Shown: positions 1 through 10,623, counted from the stretch's first letter. The stretch is DNA of 46,022 bases from Pseudomonadota bacterium (GCA_018240685.1 JAFEFG010000029.1:1-46022); one strand, 5' to 3'. Program-made: numbers and translations. The notes: generated from the letters alone by a model not told the origin.

Positions 1-436
1 TGTTCAGCTTCACGTAGTTCTCGAACTCGGACACCACCGTCCGGGCAGCCGCCTGCAACTCGGCGCTATCGCCCGGCGCCTCTTCCATCTCGACGGCACG
101 CGCCTCGAAGAAATCGGCGCGATCCGTGTAGCCCGCGATGCGCACGCGCTTGCCGCCCTCGACCAGGACCTTCACGGTCTCGTCGGGCAGCTTCAGGAGC
201 TGCAGCACGGTGCCGAGCGTGCCGATATCGTAGATGTCGTCCGGCCCCGGATCGTCCTGGGTGGCATTCTTCTGGGCGATGAGAAGGATCTGCTTGTCGT
301 CCTTCATCACCTCTTCGAGCGCCTTGACGCTCTTTTCGCGGCCGACGAAGAGCGGAACGATCATGCCCGGGAACACGACGATGTCGCGCAGCGGCAGGAC
401 CGGATAGACATTTCCCTGTTGGGTGGGGGCGTTCAT
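1..436 (-). CDS. lon: Lon ATP-dependent protease, N-terminal part (gene runs off the left edge)
   Basis: Only the first 145 codons are present. The protein begins MNAPTQQGNVYPVLPLRDIV, the typical opening of the Lon substrate-binding domain, followed by a VVFPGM/PLFVGREKS block that is well conserved in the family. The AAA+ and Ser-Lys protease domains lie outside the window. Lon is a cytoplasmic protease that degrades misfolded and selected regulatory proteins. The ATG at 436 has a GAGG ribosome-binding site six bases upstream. It is the last member of the minus-strand run tig, clpP, clpX, lon, the standard order in alphaproteobacteria. A separate heat-shock type promoter lies in the 177-base gap after clpX. 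Confidence 0.95.
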   Translation of the reverse strand, partial: MNAPTQQGNVYPVLPLRDIVVFPGMIVPLFVGREKSVKALEEVMKDDKQILLIAQKNATQDDPGPDDIYDIGTLGTVLQLLKLPDETVKVLVEGGKRVRIAGYTDRADFFEARAVEMEEAPGDSAELQAAARTVVSEFENYVKLN

Positions 437-536
437 GATGCCTCGCTACATGTACTATTAGAGCTGTCGCGCACCCCGACCGTAATCCCCAGACATGGGC
501 GATTAGCGGCAGAAAGCCACGCACACTCAGTTGCAG

Positions 537-565
537 AGATTGGCTCGAACGGAGGTCCGTTCAAG
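537..565 (-). promoter_or_regulatory. Candidate RpoH (sigma-32) promoter of lon
   Basis: On the minus strand CTTG (565-562) is followed after 18 bases by CCAATCT (543-537), with a G three bases further on. The alphaproteobacterial RpoH pattern is CTTG, 17-18 bases, CYTATNTNNG, so only one defined base differs. Transcription would begin near 530, giving a leader of about 90 bases to the lon ATG at 436. The spacer contains a perfect 7-bp inverted repeat, GAACGGA-GG-TCCGTTC (547-562), which could be a binding site or coincidence. Lon is a classical heat-shock gene, so the assignment fits, but no transcript data support it here. Confidence 0.5.
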
Positions 566-578
566 GCCCCGGAAGCAA

Positions 579-603
579 GCTGGCGACTGTAGCCGTCGCC
601 AGC
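579..603 (-). terminator. Hairpin after clpX, possible weak terminator
   Basis: A perfect 9-bp stem (GCTGGCGAC and GTCGCCAGC) with a 7-base loop lies 11 bases past the clpX stop. No T-run follows on the minus strand, so if it ends transcription it is not a classical intrinsic terminator. It separates clpX from the lon promoter candidate. Confidence 0.3.
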
Positions 604-613
604 GTAGCAAAAC

Positions 614-1885
<1,272 letters not shown>

Positions 1886-1908
1886 GTCTTTAACGCACCT
1901 CCGCTTGG

Positions 1909-1929
1909 GGGCTCGCTGCCAGCGAGCCC
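1909..1929 (-). other. Hairpin in the clpP-clpX spacer, proximal to clpX
   Basis: A perfect 9-bp stem, GGGCTCGCT and AGCGAGCCC, with loop GCC. It sits 23 bases upstream of the clpX start codon and would lie in a clpX leader RNA. It could pause or attenuate transcription or act as an RNA-processing site; there is no T-run. Confidence 0.3.
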
Positions 1930-1963
1930 GCACACAACACTAATGTTAAACACCCCTTCCCGA

Positions 1964-1995
1964 GGGCGACAACATCAAAATATGGTGTGTCGCCC
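1964..1995 (-). other. Long hairpin in the clpP-clpX spacer, proximal to clpP
   Basis: GGGCGACA (1964-1971) pairs perfectly with TGTCGCCC (1988-1995), and pairing continues inward past one bulged A through ACATC/GGTGT-like bases, leaving an AT-rich loop. It begins 29 bases after the clpP stop. It could be a factor-dependent terminator, a processing hairpin or an operator; the sequence alone does not decide. Confidence 0.3.
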
Positions 1996-2024
1996 TGCGA
2001 ATAGGAGGCAATGGGTCGCGGCCC

Positions 2025-2672
2025 CTAGGAAGCGGCCGCCTGGATGGTCGGCACCGGCCTGTTCTCGAAGACCTCGTCGATCAGCCCGAATTCCTTGGCT
2101 TCAGGCGGCGAGAAGAACTTGTCGCGCTCCATCGCGCGCTCGATCTCCTCGATCGTCCGGCCGGTATGGTGGACATACATCTGATTGAGACGTGCCCGGG
2201 TCTGAAGGATTTCCTTGGCGTGGATCTCGATATCCGTCGCCTGTCCCTGGGCACCACCCGAGGGCTGGTGGATCATGATCCGGGCGTTGGGCAGCGAGAA
2301 CCGCTTGCCCTTGGCCCCGGCCATCAGCAGCAACGATCCCGCAGACGCCGCCTGGCCGAAAACCAGGGTCGAGACCTGCGGCCGGACGTATTGCATGGTG
2401 TCGTAGATGGCCAATCCCGACGTCACCACGCCGCCCGGCGAGTTGATGTAGAACGAGATGTCCTTGGTCGGATTCTCGGACTCCAGATAGAGGAGCTGGG
2501 CACAGACAAGCCCGGCAACGTTGTCCTCGATCGGCCCGTTCAGGAAAATGATCCGTTCCTTGAGGAGCCTCGACCAGATGTCATAGCCGCGCTCGCCGCG
2601 GGCCGACTGCTCGACGACCATCGGAACGTAGTAGTTGTTGTAAACTTGCAGCGGATCGCGCTCGCCGCCCAT
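2025..2672 (-). CDS. clpP: ATP-dependent Clp protease proteolytic subunit ClpP
   Basis: The product is 215 residues. ClpP is the barrel-forming serine peptidase that works with ClpX (and ClpA) in the cytoplasm. The catalytic triad is visible as Ser110 in GQAASAGS, His135 in MIHQPSGG and Asp184 in [17 protein letters not shown] and FYINSPGG are also characteristic. The ATG at 2672 is preceded by AAGGGG at good spacing; an in-frame start at 2729 would add 19 residues with no family resemblance. It lies 73 bases downstream of tig, and that gap contains an 8-bp GC-rich hairpin (2712-2739) without a T-run. Confidence 0.97.
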   Translation of the reverse strand: MGGERDPLQVYNNYYVPMVVEQSARGERGYDIWSRLLKERIIFLNGPIEDNVAGLVCAQLLYLESENPTKDISFYINSPGGVVTSGLAIYDTMQYVRPQVSTLVFGQAASAGSLLLMAGAKGKRFSLPNARIMIHQPSGGAQGQATDIEIHAKEILQTRARLNQMYVHHTGRTIEEIERAMERDKFFSPPEAKEFGLIDEVFENRPVPTIQAAAS

Positions 2673-2745
2673 CGCCAAACCCCTTCTGGAATCTCTTATA
2701 AAGGTGGCAGCGCCGGCGGCCCTGTTCAAGACCGCCGGCTCTGGA

Positions 2746-4095
2746 TCAATTCGCCGTCGCTTCCGACGTCTCTTCCTCGGCCTCGGCGTCCCGCGCGGTC
2801 TTCATCAGTTCCTCGGGGGTAACCGACTTCTCCGTGACCTTCGCGAGCTCGAGGATGAAGTCCACCGTCTTCTCTTCGAAGATCGGCGCCCGCAGCTGCT
2901 CCCGGAGCTCGGCATTCTTGCCGTAGAATTCGAGCACCTGACGCTCCTGTCCGGGGTAGCGCATCGCCTCGCGCATCACGGCCTGGTTCAGTTCCTCGGG
3001 CGTGACTTCGATGCTGTTGGAGCGGCCGACGTCGGCCAGCAGCAGGCCCAGCCGCACACGCCGCTCGGCAATGTCGCGGTATTCCTGGCGCAGCTTCTCC
3101 TCGTCGCCCTCGAACTTCTCGCCGTTCTTCTTGGCTTCCTCGATGCGGCGCCAGATGGCCTCGAACTCGCCTTCGACGAGTCCCTCCGGCACCGGGAACT
3201 TGTAGGCATCCGCCAGCTTGTCCAGGAGCTGGCGCTTGATCATGGAGCGCGAGATCTGCGTGTAATCCTGGGCGATCCGGTCGGCGACGGCCTTGCGCAT
3301 CGCCTCGAGGTTCTCGAAGTTGTTCTTCTTCGCAAGCTCATCGTCAGCAGGCTTGTCGACGAACTCGCGGATCTCCTTGACCGTGCACTTGAAGACCGCG
3401 TCCTTGCCGGCGAGGTCCTTGGCCCCGTATTCGGCCGGGAAGGTCACCTTGACGTCCACCGGCTTGCCCACCTCGGCGCCGACGAGCTGGTCCTCGAAGC
3501 CGGGGATGAAGGAGCCGGAGCCCAGCTCAAGGACGTAATCCTCGGCCTTGCCGCCGGGAAACTCGACGCCGTCGACTGACCCGACGAAGTCGAGCTTCAG
3601 GGCATCGCCCTTCTGCGCCGGCCGAGCCGGATCGACCGGCTTCTGCTCGCGATTCGCCTTGGCGATGCGCGTCAGGGCGTCGTCGACATCCTTCTCCGGC
3701 ACCTGCGCCTTGAGCCGCTCGAGTTCGATTCCCGAAAAGTCGAGCTTGCCGATTTCAGGCATGACCTCGATCGCAACCTCGAACTCGACGTCCTTGCCTT
3801 CGCCCAGTTCCTTGAGATCCACCTTGGGCTGCAGTGCGGGCTTCAGGCCGCGATCCTCGATCGCCTTGGCCGTGCTCTGGTTGACGGCCTGCTCGAGAGC
3901 CTCGCCATAGAGCGCCTGGCCATATTGCTTCTTGAGCAGCCCCATCGGAACCTTGCCCGGGCGGAAGCCGGGCATCTGGGCCGTGCGGGCAAGCTCAGCC
4001 AAGCGCTCTTCGACCTTGGCCGAGAGGTCGCTCGCGGGAACGACGATCTTGAATTGCCGCTTCAGCCCTTCGGCCGACAGTTCCGTGACTTGCAT
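2746..4095 (-). CDS. tig: Trigger factor, ribosome-associated chaperone and peptidyl-prolyl isomerase
   Basis: The product is 449 residues and binds nascent chains at the ribosome exit tunnel. The N-terminal ribosome-binding domain carries the signature PGFRPGKVP near residue 45. A central FKBP-type PPIase domain follows ([15 protein letters not shown] and later [12 protein letters not shown]), then the helical C-terminal chaperone domain rich in Lys and Glu. The ATG at 4095 is chosen because the longer reading frame to 4161 would translate the 3' half of the neighbouring tRNA-Leu gene. The C-terminus is acidic (EAEEETSEA). It starts the tig-clpP-clpX-lon run. Only 24 bases separate it from the tRNA. 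Confidence 0.97.
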   Translation of the reverse strand: MQVTELSAEGLKRQFKIVVPASDLSAKVEERLAELARTAQMPGFRPGKVPMGLLKKQYGQALYGEALEQAVNQSTAKAIEDRGLKPALQPKVDLKELGEGKDVEFEVAIEVMPEIGKLDFSGIELERLKAQVPEKDVDDALTRIAKANREQKPVDPARPAQKGDALKLDFVGSVDGVEFPGGKAEDYVLELGSGSFIPGFEDQLVGAEVGKPVDVKVTFPAEYGAKDLAGKDAVFKCTVKEIREFVDKPADDELAKKNNFENLEAMRKAVADRIAQDYTQISRSMIKRQLLDKLADAYKFPVPEGLVEGEFEAIWRRIEEAKKNGEKFEGDEEKLRQEYRDIAERRVRLGLLLADVGRSNSIEVTPEELNQAVMREAMRYPGQERQVLEFYGKNAELREQLRAPIFEEKTVDFILELAKVTEKSVTPEELMKTARDAEAEEETSEATAN

Positions 4096-4119
4096 TCTCT
4101 CACTTCCATCTTTTCCGTT

Positions 4120-4204
4120 TGGTGCGGGCGGAGGGACTTGAACCCCCACGCCTTGCGGCACGAGAACCTAAATCTCGCGTGTCTACCAATTTCACCACGC
4201 CCGC
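4120..4204 (-). tRNA. tRNA-Leu, anticodon UAG
   Basis: A class II tRNA of 85 bases including an encoded CCA (4120-4122 on the complement). The acceptor stem pairs GCGGGCG (4204-4198) with CGCCCGC (4130-4124), and the discriminator is A. The anticodon stem CGAGA/TCTCG encloses loop TTTAGGT, giving anticodon UAG. A long variable arm (GCCGCAAGGC) and a T-arm with TTCAAGT follow. Confidence 0.95.
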
Positions 4205-4294
4205 CCCACACTGGCCCTGGCGCCCGCCAAGGCCTGCGTGCCGGGGGCCGCGCGGGCCGAGTGGCGGGCCTCTTAGCCCGCGCTTGGCGGGCGG

Positions 4295-5800
4295 TCAATT
4301 CATCGCCGTCTCCAATGCGTCCGGCAGGCGATCGATGAGGTCTTCCGCGATCATCCCCGGCTTTCCGAAGCGGTAGGCGCACTCACCGTGGAGCCAGGCC
4401 GCGGCGGCTCCGGCCGCCAGCGGCGCCAACCCCTGGGCCATCAAGCCCGCCGCAATCCCGGCCAGGACATCGCCCGCCCCTGCCGTCGCCAGCCTCGGCG
4501 GAGCATGAACATTGACGATCGCGCGACCGTCGGGGCCCGCAATGACCGTATCGGGCCCCTTGAGCAGGATTGTGGCCCCGCTACGGTGGGAAGCAGCCCG
4601 GGTTCTCTCCGCCTTCCCCGGCATCGACACGAGGTCCGGAAAGAGTCGCGCGAATTCTCCATCGTGCGGCGTCATCAGGACGGGGCTGCCGATCGCTTCG
4701 AACAAATCGCCCGGTCGATCCGCGAACAGGGTAAGGGCATCGGCATCGAGTACGGCGCACCGCTGCTTGCGCAGGGCAGCGAGCACCCCTTGCCGGGTGC
4801 GTTCGTTCCGTCCCGAGCCCGGTCCAATCAGCACGGCATTGCGACGCTCGTCGGCCAGAAGCTCACCGAAGGCTTCGTCCCCGTCGCACTCAGCCACGAG
4901 ATTGCCGGGCTCGGCGGCCTGGTAGACCGCCACCGCGCGTGTCGGAGCCGCGATTGTGACAAGGCCTGCTCCGGCGCGCCGCGCCGCCAGGGCGGCCAGT
5001 CGCGCCGCCCCTGTCGAGGCCGCCCCTCCGAGGATCGTCAGATGGCCGCGCTTGTACTTATGGTCCGCGAGATCGTCCCGCCGCAGGTGCGCCGACCACA
5101 GGGCCGGATCGTTCGTCCACAGCTGCGGCCGGATGCTGCCAAGCACCGACTCGGGGATGCCGATGTCGGCGACGCGCACCTCTCCGCACAGGTGGCGCCC
5201 CGCAACGGAAAAATGGCCTGGCTTGGCCCGGAAGAAGGTGACCGTAAGGGCAGCCTTCACCGAGCGCCCCAGCACCTCGCCCGTATCCCCATGCAGGCCG
5301 CTCGGGACATCCACGGCCACAACCGGCAGCCCGAGGGCGTCGGTCCGGGCCAGGATATCGGCCGCCTCCCCTTCGAGCGGCCGGCTGAGGCCGGCGCCGA
5401 AGAGCGCATCGACAACCAGTGGCCGGCCGTCGAGCAGTTGAGGGGAGATCTTCTCCACGGGCCCCTTCCACAGGCCCGCCGCATGCGCCGCATCGCCCTT
5501 GAGCGCCGCCGGCGTTCCCAACAGGGCCAGACGGACCGGCCATCCCGCTGCGCGCAGGCGGCGCGCCGCCACGAACCCGTCCCCGCCGTTGTTGCCGGGT
5601 CCGCAAAGCACGACGACAGGTTGACGCTGATAGTGCTCCACGATCGCACCGGCGACCGCGGCGCCCGCAGCCTCCATCAGCTCGGCGCCCGGAGTGCCAC
5701 CGGCGACGGCCGCCGCGTCGGCAGCCGCCATCTCCGAGCAGGACAGAAGGACCAGCTCGTCGCGTGGGAGAATGTCTTTGGAAGGCGGAGATTCGTTCAT
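4295..5800 (-). CDS. nnr: Bifunctional NAD(P)HX epimerase / ADP-dependent NAD(P)HX dehydratase
   Basis: The 501-residue protein joins the two YjeF domains that repair hydrated NADH and NADPH. The N-terminal epimerase half has the LLSCSEM opening and the loop GPGNNGGDGF. The C-terminal ribokinase-like dehydratase half has RGHLTILGG, LIGPGSGRN, MTPHDGEFARLF and ATAGAGDVLAGI near the C-terminus. The ATG at 5800 was preferred to 5848 because the longer version reads into the tRNA-His gene. No strong ribosome-binding site is visible. A short GC hairpin (4276-4292) just after the stop may help end the transcript. In many alphaproteobacteria this gene directly precedes glnB; here about 3 kb of other genes intervene. 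Confidence 0.93.
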   Translation of the reverse strand: MNESPPSKDILPRDELVLLSCSEMAAADAAAVAGGTPGAELMEAAGAAVAGAIVEHYQRQPVVVLCGPGNNGGDGFVAARRLRAAGWPVRLALLGTPAALKGDAAHAAGLWKGPVEKISPQLLDGRPLVVDALFGAGLSRPLEGEAADILARTDALGLPVVAVDVPSGLHGDTGEVLGRSVKAALTVTFFRAKPGHFSVAGRHLCGEVRVADIGIPESVLGSIRPQLWTNDPALWSAHLRRDDLADHKYKRGHLTILGGAASTGAARLAALAARRAGAGLVTIAAPTRAVAVYQAAEPGNLVAECDGDEAFGELLADERRNAVLIGPGSGRNERTRQGVLAALRKQRCAVLDADALTLFADRPGDLFEAIGSPVLMTPHDGEFARLFPDLVSMPGKAERTRAASHRSGATILLKGPDTVIAGPDGRAIVNVHAPPRLATAGAGDVLAGIAAGLMAQGLAPLAAGAAAAWLHGECAYRFGKPGMIAEDLIDRLPDALETAMN

Positions 5801-5815
5801 GTACGAAAGGACGGT

Positions 5816-5893
5816 TGGGGCGGCCGACCGGATTTGAACCGGCGACATCCAGAATCACAATCTGGCGCTCTAACCAACTGAGCTACGGCCGCC
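5816..5893 (-). tRNA. tRNA-His, anticodon GUG
   Basis: The anticodon stem CCAGA/TCTGG encloses loop TTGTGAT, giving anticodon GUG. The acceptor pairs GCGGCCG with CGGCCGC, an encoded G-1 (5893) faces C73 as is typical of tRNA-His, and CCA is encoded (5818-5816). It has T-arm TTCAAAT and D-arm GCTCAGTTGGTTAGAGC. It lies 15 bases upstream of nnr on the same strand. Confidence 0.95.
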
Positions 5894-5948
5894 ACCGTCA
5901 GTCGCTTCCAACGAAGGCGCGCCTTCCTACGCTCAGCCGCCCGAAGCG

Positions 5949-6608
5949 TCAAGAAACGGGCGGCGGCGTCTGCGGCAGCAGCCGGTCGATGGCGCGAATC
6001 CAGACGTTGCACGCTTCGTCCCGCGACAGGCCGAACATCTCGACCATTCGCGCCCAGCTTTCGAAATCCATCAACGCCTCGAGGGCGATCAGCGTTTTCT
6101 TGCGGTCCGGCTCGGCGAGAGCCGCCAGTTCAGGCCGGAACATCGCCTCAATGCGCAAGACGATCAGTTGCCGGATGATCTTGATCCGCTGCTGCAATTC
6201 GGGCGAATCGTCCTTGTTCGCAATGAGCACCCGCCACAGCGGCAGCCACCTCTCGCAGCCGCTGGCGCGGGACTCGACCTGCGACCTGATGCGCGTCTCG
6301 CGATCCCCTCCGGTGTCGCGGGGCATCCCCATGACCTTGGCTTCGCTGATCGCATGGTCCGTCGCGGCGACCCGCAACGCATGCAGATCCGGGAACCGTT
6401 CGAAGATGGACCGCACCGAGTAGCCGGCCCGTTCGGCGATCTGCGCGGCCGTCGGGACCTGAGTGCTGTCCCGCACGAGAGCCATGTAGGCCTCGATGAT
6501 CAACTTCTTGGTTCGCTCGCTACGCAGGTGGCGACCGTCGACGCGGCTTGCCTTGCGCCCTGCCTGTCCCAGCGGCAGGTCCGGCGTTTCGGGAGGAATC
6601 TGTTGCAC
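5949..6608 (-). CDS. TetR/AcrR family transcriptional regulator (tandem copy 1)
   Basis: The protein is 219 residues from a GTG start at 6608, or 245 from an ATG at 6686 that would overlap the upstream gene by 52 bases. I prefer 6608 because it removes the overlap and gives a length like the paralogue. The N-terminal helix-turn-helix (AAQIAERAGYSVRSIFERFP) is that of TetR regulators; the C-terminal helical domain should bind a ligand or dimerise. In the 64 residues from DGRHLRSERT it matches its neighbour at 48 positions, so the two arose by duplication. The target is unknown; it may regulate itself, the paralogue or the adjacent aminotransferase. Confidence 0.85.
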   Translation of the reverse strand: MQQIPPETPDLPLGQAGRKASRVDGRHLRSERTKKLIIEAYMALVRDSTQVPTAAQIAERAGYSVRSIFERFPDLHALRVAATDHAISEAKVMGMPRDTGGDRETRIRSQVESRASGCERWLPLWRVLIANKDDSPELQQRIKIIRQLIVLRIEAMFRPELAALAEPDRKKTLIALEALMDFESWARMVEMFGLSRDEACNVWIRAIDRLLPQTPPPVS

Positions 6609-6634
6609 GATGTTCGCTTCTGTTTCCGGACGAT

Positions 6635-7246
6635 TCAGCTCGATGGAGGCGTTGGCGGCAAAAGGCGCTCGATGGCGTACATCCATGCTTCACGAGCCTC
6701 TTCGACGGTCAGACCATAATGCTCCCGCATCCGGGCCCAGCTTTCCATGTCGGTCAATGCTTCGAGCGCGATCAGGAGGTCGCGCTTTTCGTTGTCCGAC
6801 AACGTCGAAAGCTCCGGCCTGTACATGAGTTCGAGACGCGCGATCGTCACTTCCCGGGCACGCTGCACACGCTTCTTGAGATCTTCCGACTCTTCCTGGA
6901 CACCGGTCAGAACACGCCAGAGAGCAACTCCCCGTTCACACGTGCCGGCACGGGTTTCGACCTGTGACCTTAGTCGCGTCGCCCGGTCTCCGTTGACATC
7001 GCGCGCCGGCGCCAGGGCGGCGGCTTGTGCGAGGCCATAGTCGGTTGCAGCCACGTGGAGGGCGTTGAGATCCGGAAAGCGCTCGAAGACCGATCGCACG
7101 GAATATCCCGCCCGCTCGGCAATCTGATTGGCCGTCGGCATCTTGGGATCTTCGCGAACCAGTGCCAGAAATGCCTCGATGATGAGCTGCTTCGTGCGCT
7201 CACTTCGAAGGCGGCGGCCATCGATTCGCGGCGACTTTGCAGGCAT
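6635..7246 (-). CDS. TetR/AcrR family transcriptional regulator (tandem copy 2)
   Basis: The protein is 203 residues from the ATG at 7246; a GTG at 7306 would add 20 residues. The helix-turn-helix NQIAERAGYSVRSVFERFP follows the same DGRRLRSERTKQLIIEAF lead-in as the gene downstream. The C-terminal ends are also related (ALEALTDMESWARM here, ALEALMDFESWARM there, and ERLLPPTPP versus DRLLPQTPP), so the whole protein was duplicated. No clear ribosome-binding site precedes 7246. The gap of 26 bases to copy 1 (with its GTG start) suggests one transcript. No operator stands out in the 168 bases between this gene and the aminotransferase. Confidence 0.87.
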   Translation of the reverse strand: MPAKSPRIDGRRLRSERTKQLIIEAFLALVREDPKMPTANQIAERAGYSVRSVFERFPDLNALHVAATDYGLAQAAALAPARDVNGDRATRLRSQVETRAGTCERGVALWRVLTGVQEESEDLKKRVQRAREVTIARLELMYRPELSTLSDNEKRDLLIALEALTDMESWARMREHYGLTVEEAREAWMYAIERLLPPTPPSS

Positions 7247-7414
7247 GGATTGAGACAAGATCGAAGTCCTGGATTTACCCGTCACGAAACATTCAGCCGC
7301 CAACACCCAAAGCCAGCGCCGACCCGCGCTGGACTGAGAATTGGCAATGCTAGTGCAGTAATACTATGCCGTAATATGACGCCCCCGTCCTCAACAATTT
7401 GCAGGGAAGCCGGA

Positions 7415-8581
7415 TTAGCGACAGAAGTATTTATCCAATCTCTTAATTGCTTCATCTAACGTACTGTCGTGCTTGCAAAAACAGAAACGAGCGAAGTGCC
7501 TGGGAGCCTTGCTCGGATCGTCGTAGAAGGCGCTTACAGGCACGGCCGTCACCCCGGCATTCACAGTGATGTGCCGACAAAAGTCATCGTCGGTGCCATT
7601 GAAACCGAGGGGACGGAAATCAGCCGTCACGAAGTAAGTGCCATGCGCCGGCAGGACTTCCAGCCCGATCTTCGCCAGAGCGCCGCCAAGCCGATCGCGC
7701 TTGCGCTGCATGTCGGCGGAAAGCGACGCAAAATACCGATCGCCGAGGCGCAGCCCGGTCGCCGCGCCCCACTGCAGGTTCGGCGGCGTGGTGAAGGTCA
7801 TGAACTGGTGCGTCTTGGCGATCGGCTTCAGCATCTCTGCTGCAGCCGTGACGTATCCGACCTTCCACCCGGTGACGCTGAAGCTCTTCCCGGCGGAACC
7901 AATGCGGGCGGTGCGGTCGCGCATGCCCGGCAGCGTCATGATCGAGAGATGGCGCCGGTCCCCGAAAATGATGTGTTCATAGACCTCGTCGCACACGGCG
8001 TAGGCGTCGTGCTCGAGGCAGAGGCCGGCAATGAACTCCAGTTCCTCGCGGTCGAACACCTTTGAACAGGGATTCATCGGCGTGTTGAACAGGATCAGCT
8101 TGGTACGGTCGCTGAAGGCGGCGGCCAGTTCCTCGCGCGGCAGCCGCCATGTCGGCGGCTCGAGCCGGACGAGCCTTGGGATCCCCCCCGCCCTGCGCAC
8201 GATCGGCAGATAGGAATCGTAGAGCGGCTCGATCAGCACGACCTCGTCGCCCGGCTCGATCAAGCCGAACAGGCAGTCGCCCAACGCCTCGGTGGCACCA
8301 GAGGTGACGAGGACCTCGGTCTGCCAGTCGATATCCAGGCCCTGGAAGCGCCCGGCATGCTCGGCAACGGCCTGGCGAAGTTCGGGGATGCCCATCATCG
8401 GCGGATACTGGTTGTGCCCGTCGAGCAGGTACTCCGCCGCGGCACGGCGAACCTCCTCCGGCCCCTTGTCGTCCGGGAAGCCCTGGCCAAGATTGACGGA
8501 TTGGTGTTCCCGCGCCAGGGCGGACATGACCTCGAACACGGTCGTTCCGAGGCCCGACATGATGGCGTTCGCGCGCTTCAT
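7415..8581 (-). CDS. PLP-dependent class I/II aminotransferase
   Basis: A 388-residue fold-type I aminotransferase. The PLP Schiff-base lysine lies in SAGKSFSVTGWKVGY, and VCDEVYEHI carries the pyridine-contacting Asp and Tyr. LGQGFPDDKGP and the C-terminal ARFCFCK arginine region agree with the subfamily containing methionine/kynurenine-type aminotransferases such as E. coli YbdL. The exact amino donor cannot be told from sequence. The ATG at 8581 has AGAGAG at good spacing. It is divergent from glnB, with 193 bases between start codons, so both promoters lie there. Transamination next to PII and glutamine synthetase is suggestive of a nitrogen link but not proof. Confidence 0.9.
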   Translation of the reverse strand: MKRANAIMSGLGTTVFEVMSALAREHQSVNLGQGFPDDKGPEEVRRAAAEYLLDGHNQYPPMMGIPELRQAVAEHAGRFQGLDIDWQTEVLVTSGATEALGDCLFGLIEPGDEVVLIEPLYDSYLPIVRRAGGIPRLVRLEPPTWRLPREELAAAFSDRTKLILFNTPMNPCSKVFDREELEFIAGLCLEHDAYAVCDEVYEHIIFGDRRHLSIMTLPGMRDRTARIGSAGKSFSVTGWKVGYVTAAAEMLKPIAKTHQFMTFTTPPNLQWGAATGLRLGDRYFASLSADMQRKRDRLGGALAKIGLEVLPAHGTYFVTADFRPLGFNGTDDDFCRHITVNAGVTAVPVSAFYDDPSKAPRHFARFCFCKHDSTLDEAIKRLDKYFCR

Positions 8582-8691
8582 CGCTCTCTCTGATTAATAA
8601 TTTGGCGATATTTTGCTTCTTATCGGGGCATTCCGCCCATTTTCAAGCCCGCTCCTGCCTTGAAAAAACCCGTCGGCAGCGTGGAAAACTG

Positions 8692-9113
<422 letters not shown>

Positions 9114-9168
9114 GAAGCGGCCCTTGGGGGGCCAGAACGTCTAACCAGAGGAAAGGGACGAACGACAA

Positions 9169-10575
9169 ATGGATGCCAAGCAAGTTCTCGCGATGATCAA
9201 GGAGAAGGACGTGAAGTTCGTGGACTTCCGTTTCACCGATCCTCGCGGCAAGTGGCAGCATACGGCTCGCATGGCCTCTGCCACCGACGAAGGCACGTTC
9301 GTCGACGGCGTCATGTTCGATGGTTCGTCGATCGCTGGCTGGAAGGCGATCAACGAGTCCGACATGATCCTGATGCCGGACACCACGACGGCCGTGCTCG
9401 ATCCGTTCACCGCGCAGACCACGCTGATCGTGAACTGCGACGTCATCGAGCCCTCCACCGGCCAGCTCTACTCGCGTTGCCCCCGCTCCACGGCCAAGCG
9501 CGCCGAGGCGTTCCTGAAGTCGTCGGGTATGGGCGATACCGCCGTGTTCGGTCCCGAGCTCGAGTTCTTCGTGTTCGACGACGTCCGCTTCGACGTGCAG
9601 ATGTCCGGCAGCTTCTACAAGATCAACTCGAGCGAATCGCCGTGGAACACGGGCGCTGAGTTCGAGGGCGGCAACATGGGCCATCGCCCGGGCGTCAAGG
9701 GCGGCTACTTCCCGGTCCAGCCGGTCGATTCGATGAACGACCTGCGTGCCGAGATGATGTCCGTCGCGACCGAGATGGGCCTCGTCATGGAAATCCATCA
9801 CCATGAGGTGGCGCCCAGCCAGAACGAACTCGGCTTCAAGTTCGACACGCTCGTGAAGACGGCCGACAACGTGCAGAAGTACAAGTACACCCTGCACAAC
9901 GTCGCCCACAGCTATGGCAAGTCGCTGACCTTCATGCCGAAGCCGCTCTACGGCGACAACGGTTCGGGCATGCACACCCACCAGTCGATCTGGAAGGACG
10001 GCAAGCCGCTGTTCGCGGGTTCGGGTTATGCCGATCTCTCTGAGACGGCGCTCTACTACATTGGCGGCATCATCAAGCACGCCAAGGCGCTCAACGCCTT
10101 CTGCAACGCCAGCACCAACTCCTACAAGCGCGTCATCCCGGGCTTCGAGGCGCCGGTGCTGCTGGCCTACTCCTCGCGCAACCGCTCGGCCTCGTGCCGC
10201 ATCCCCTATGCGTCTTCGCCCAAGGGCAAGCGCGTCGAGGTCCGCTTCCCCGACCCGTCGGCCAACCCGTACCTCGCCTTCGCGGCGATGCTGATGGCCG
10301 GCATCGACGGCATCCAGAACAAGATCCATCCGGGCGACCCGATGGACAAGAACCTGTACGACCTGCCGCCGGAGGAACTGTCGAAGGTTCCGACCGTGGC
10401 GGGCTCGCTGCGCGAGGCGCTCAACGCCCTCGATGCGGACCGCAGCTTCCTGACCAAGGGCGGCGTGTTCACCGACGACCAGATCGACGCCTACATGGAG
10501 CTCAAGTGGGAAGAGGTCTACAATTGGGAACACCAGCCGGCGCCGGTCGAGTACAAGATGTACTACTCGATCTAA
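9169..10575 (+). CDS. glnA: Glutamine synthetase type I
   Basis: The 468-residue enzyme makes glutamine from glutamate, ammonia and ATP as a dodecamer. Motifs in order are [22 protein letters not shown] (metal-binding Glu), [29 protein letters not shown] and [15 protein letters not shown]. Tyr397 in NLYDLPPEE is the adenylylation site of GSI-beta enzymes, so activity should be controlled by GlnE in response to PII. It is preceded by GAGGAAAGGGA and followed by a strong intrinsic terminator. Together with glnB it forms the ammonium assimilation module. Confidence 0.98.
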   Translation: MDAKQVLAMIKEKDVKFVDFRFTDPRGKWQHTARMASATDEGTFVDGVMFDGSSIAGWKAINESDMILMPDTTTAVLDPFTAQTTLIVNCDVIEPSTGQLYSRCPRSTAKRAEAFLKSSGMGDTAVFGPELEFFVFDDVRFDVQMSGSFYKINSSESPWNTGAEFEGGNMGHRPGVKGGYFPVQPVDSMNDLRAEMMSVATEMGLVMEIHHHEVAPSQNELGFKFDTLVKTADNVQKYKYTLHNVAHSYGKSLTFMPKPLYGDNGSGMHTHQSIWKDGKPLFAGSGYADLSETALYYIGGIIKHAKALNAFCNASTNSYKRVIPGFEAPVLLAYSSRNRSASCRIPYASSPKGKRVEVRFPDPSANPYLAFAAMLMAGIDGIQNKIHPGDPMDKNLYDLPPEELSKVPTVAGSLREALNALDADRSFLTKGGVFTDDQIDAYMELKWEEVYNWEHQPAPVEYKMYYSI

Positions 10576-10595
10576 GCGAGACACGCGAAACGACG

Positions 10596-10623
10596 AAAAG
10601 GCCGCCCGGTGGGCGGCCTTTTT
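10596..10623 (+). terminator. Intrinsic terminator of glnBA
   Basis: A perfect 12-bp stem (AAAAGGCCGCCC with GGGCGGCCTTTT) and a 3-base loop GGT, ending in a run of T, lies 20 bases after the glnA stop. The A-tract on the left arm could let it work weakly in the other direction as well. Confidence 0.9.

Noticed and set aside
2690..2740. Possible heat-shock promoter for clpP (CTTGAA followed by CCTTTATAAG)
   Set aside because: The spacing is about 22 bases, too long for the RpoH pattern and also wrong for a housekeeping promoter, and the CTTGAA lies in the loop of a GC-rich hairpin.
4096..4161. N-terminal extension of trigger factor
   Set aside because: The extra residues (GVGVQVPPPAP) are translated tRNA-Leu sequence. 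The family start is at 4095.
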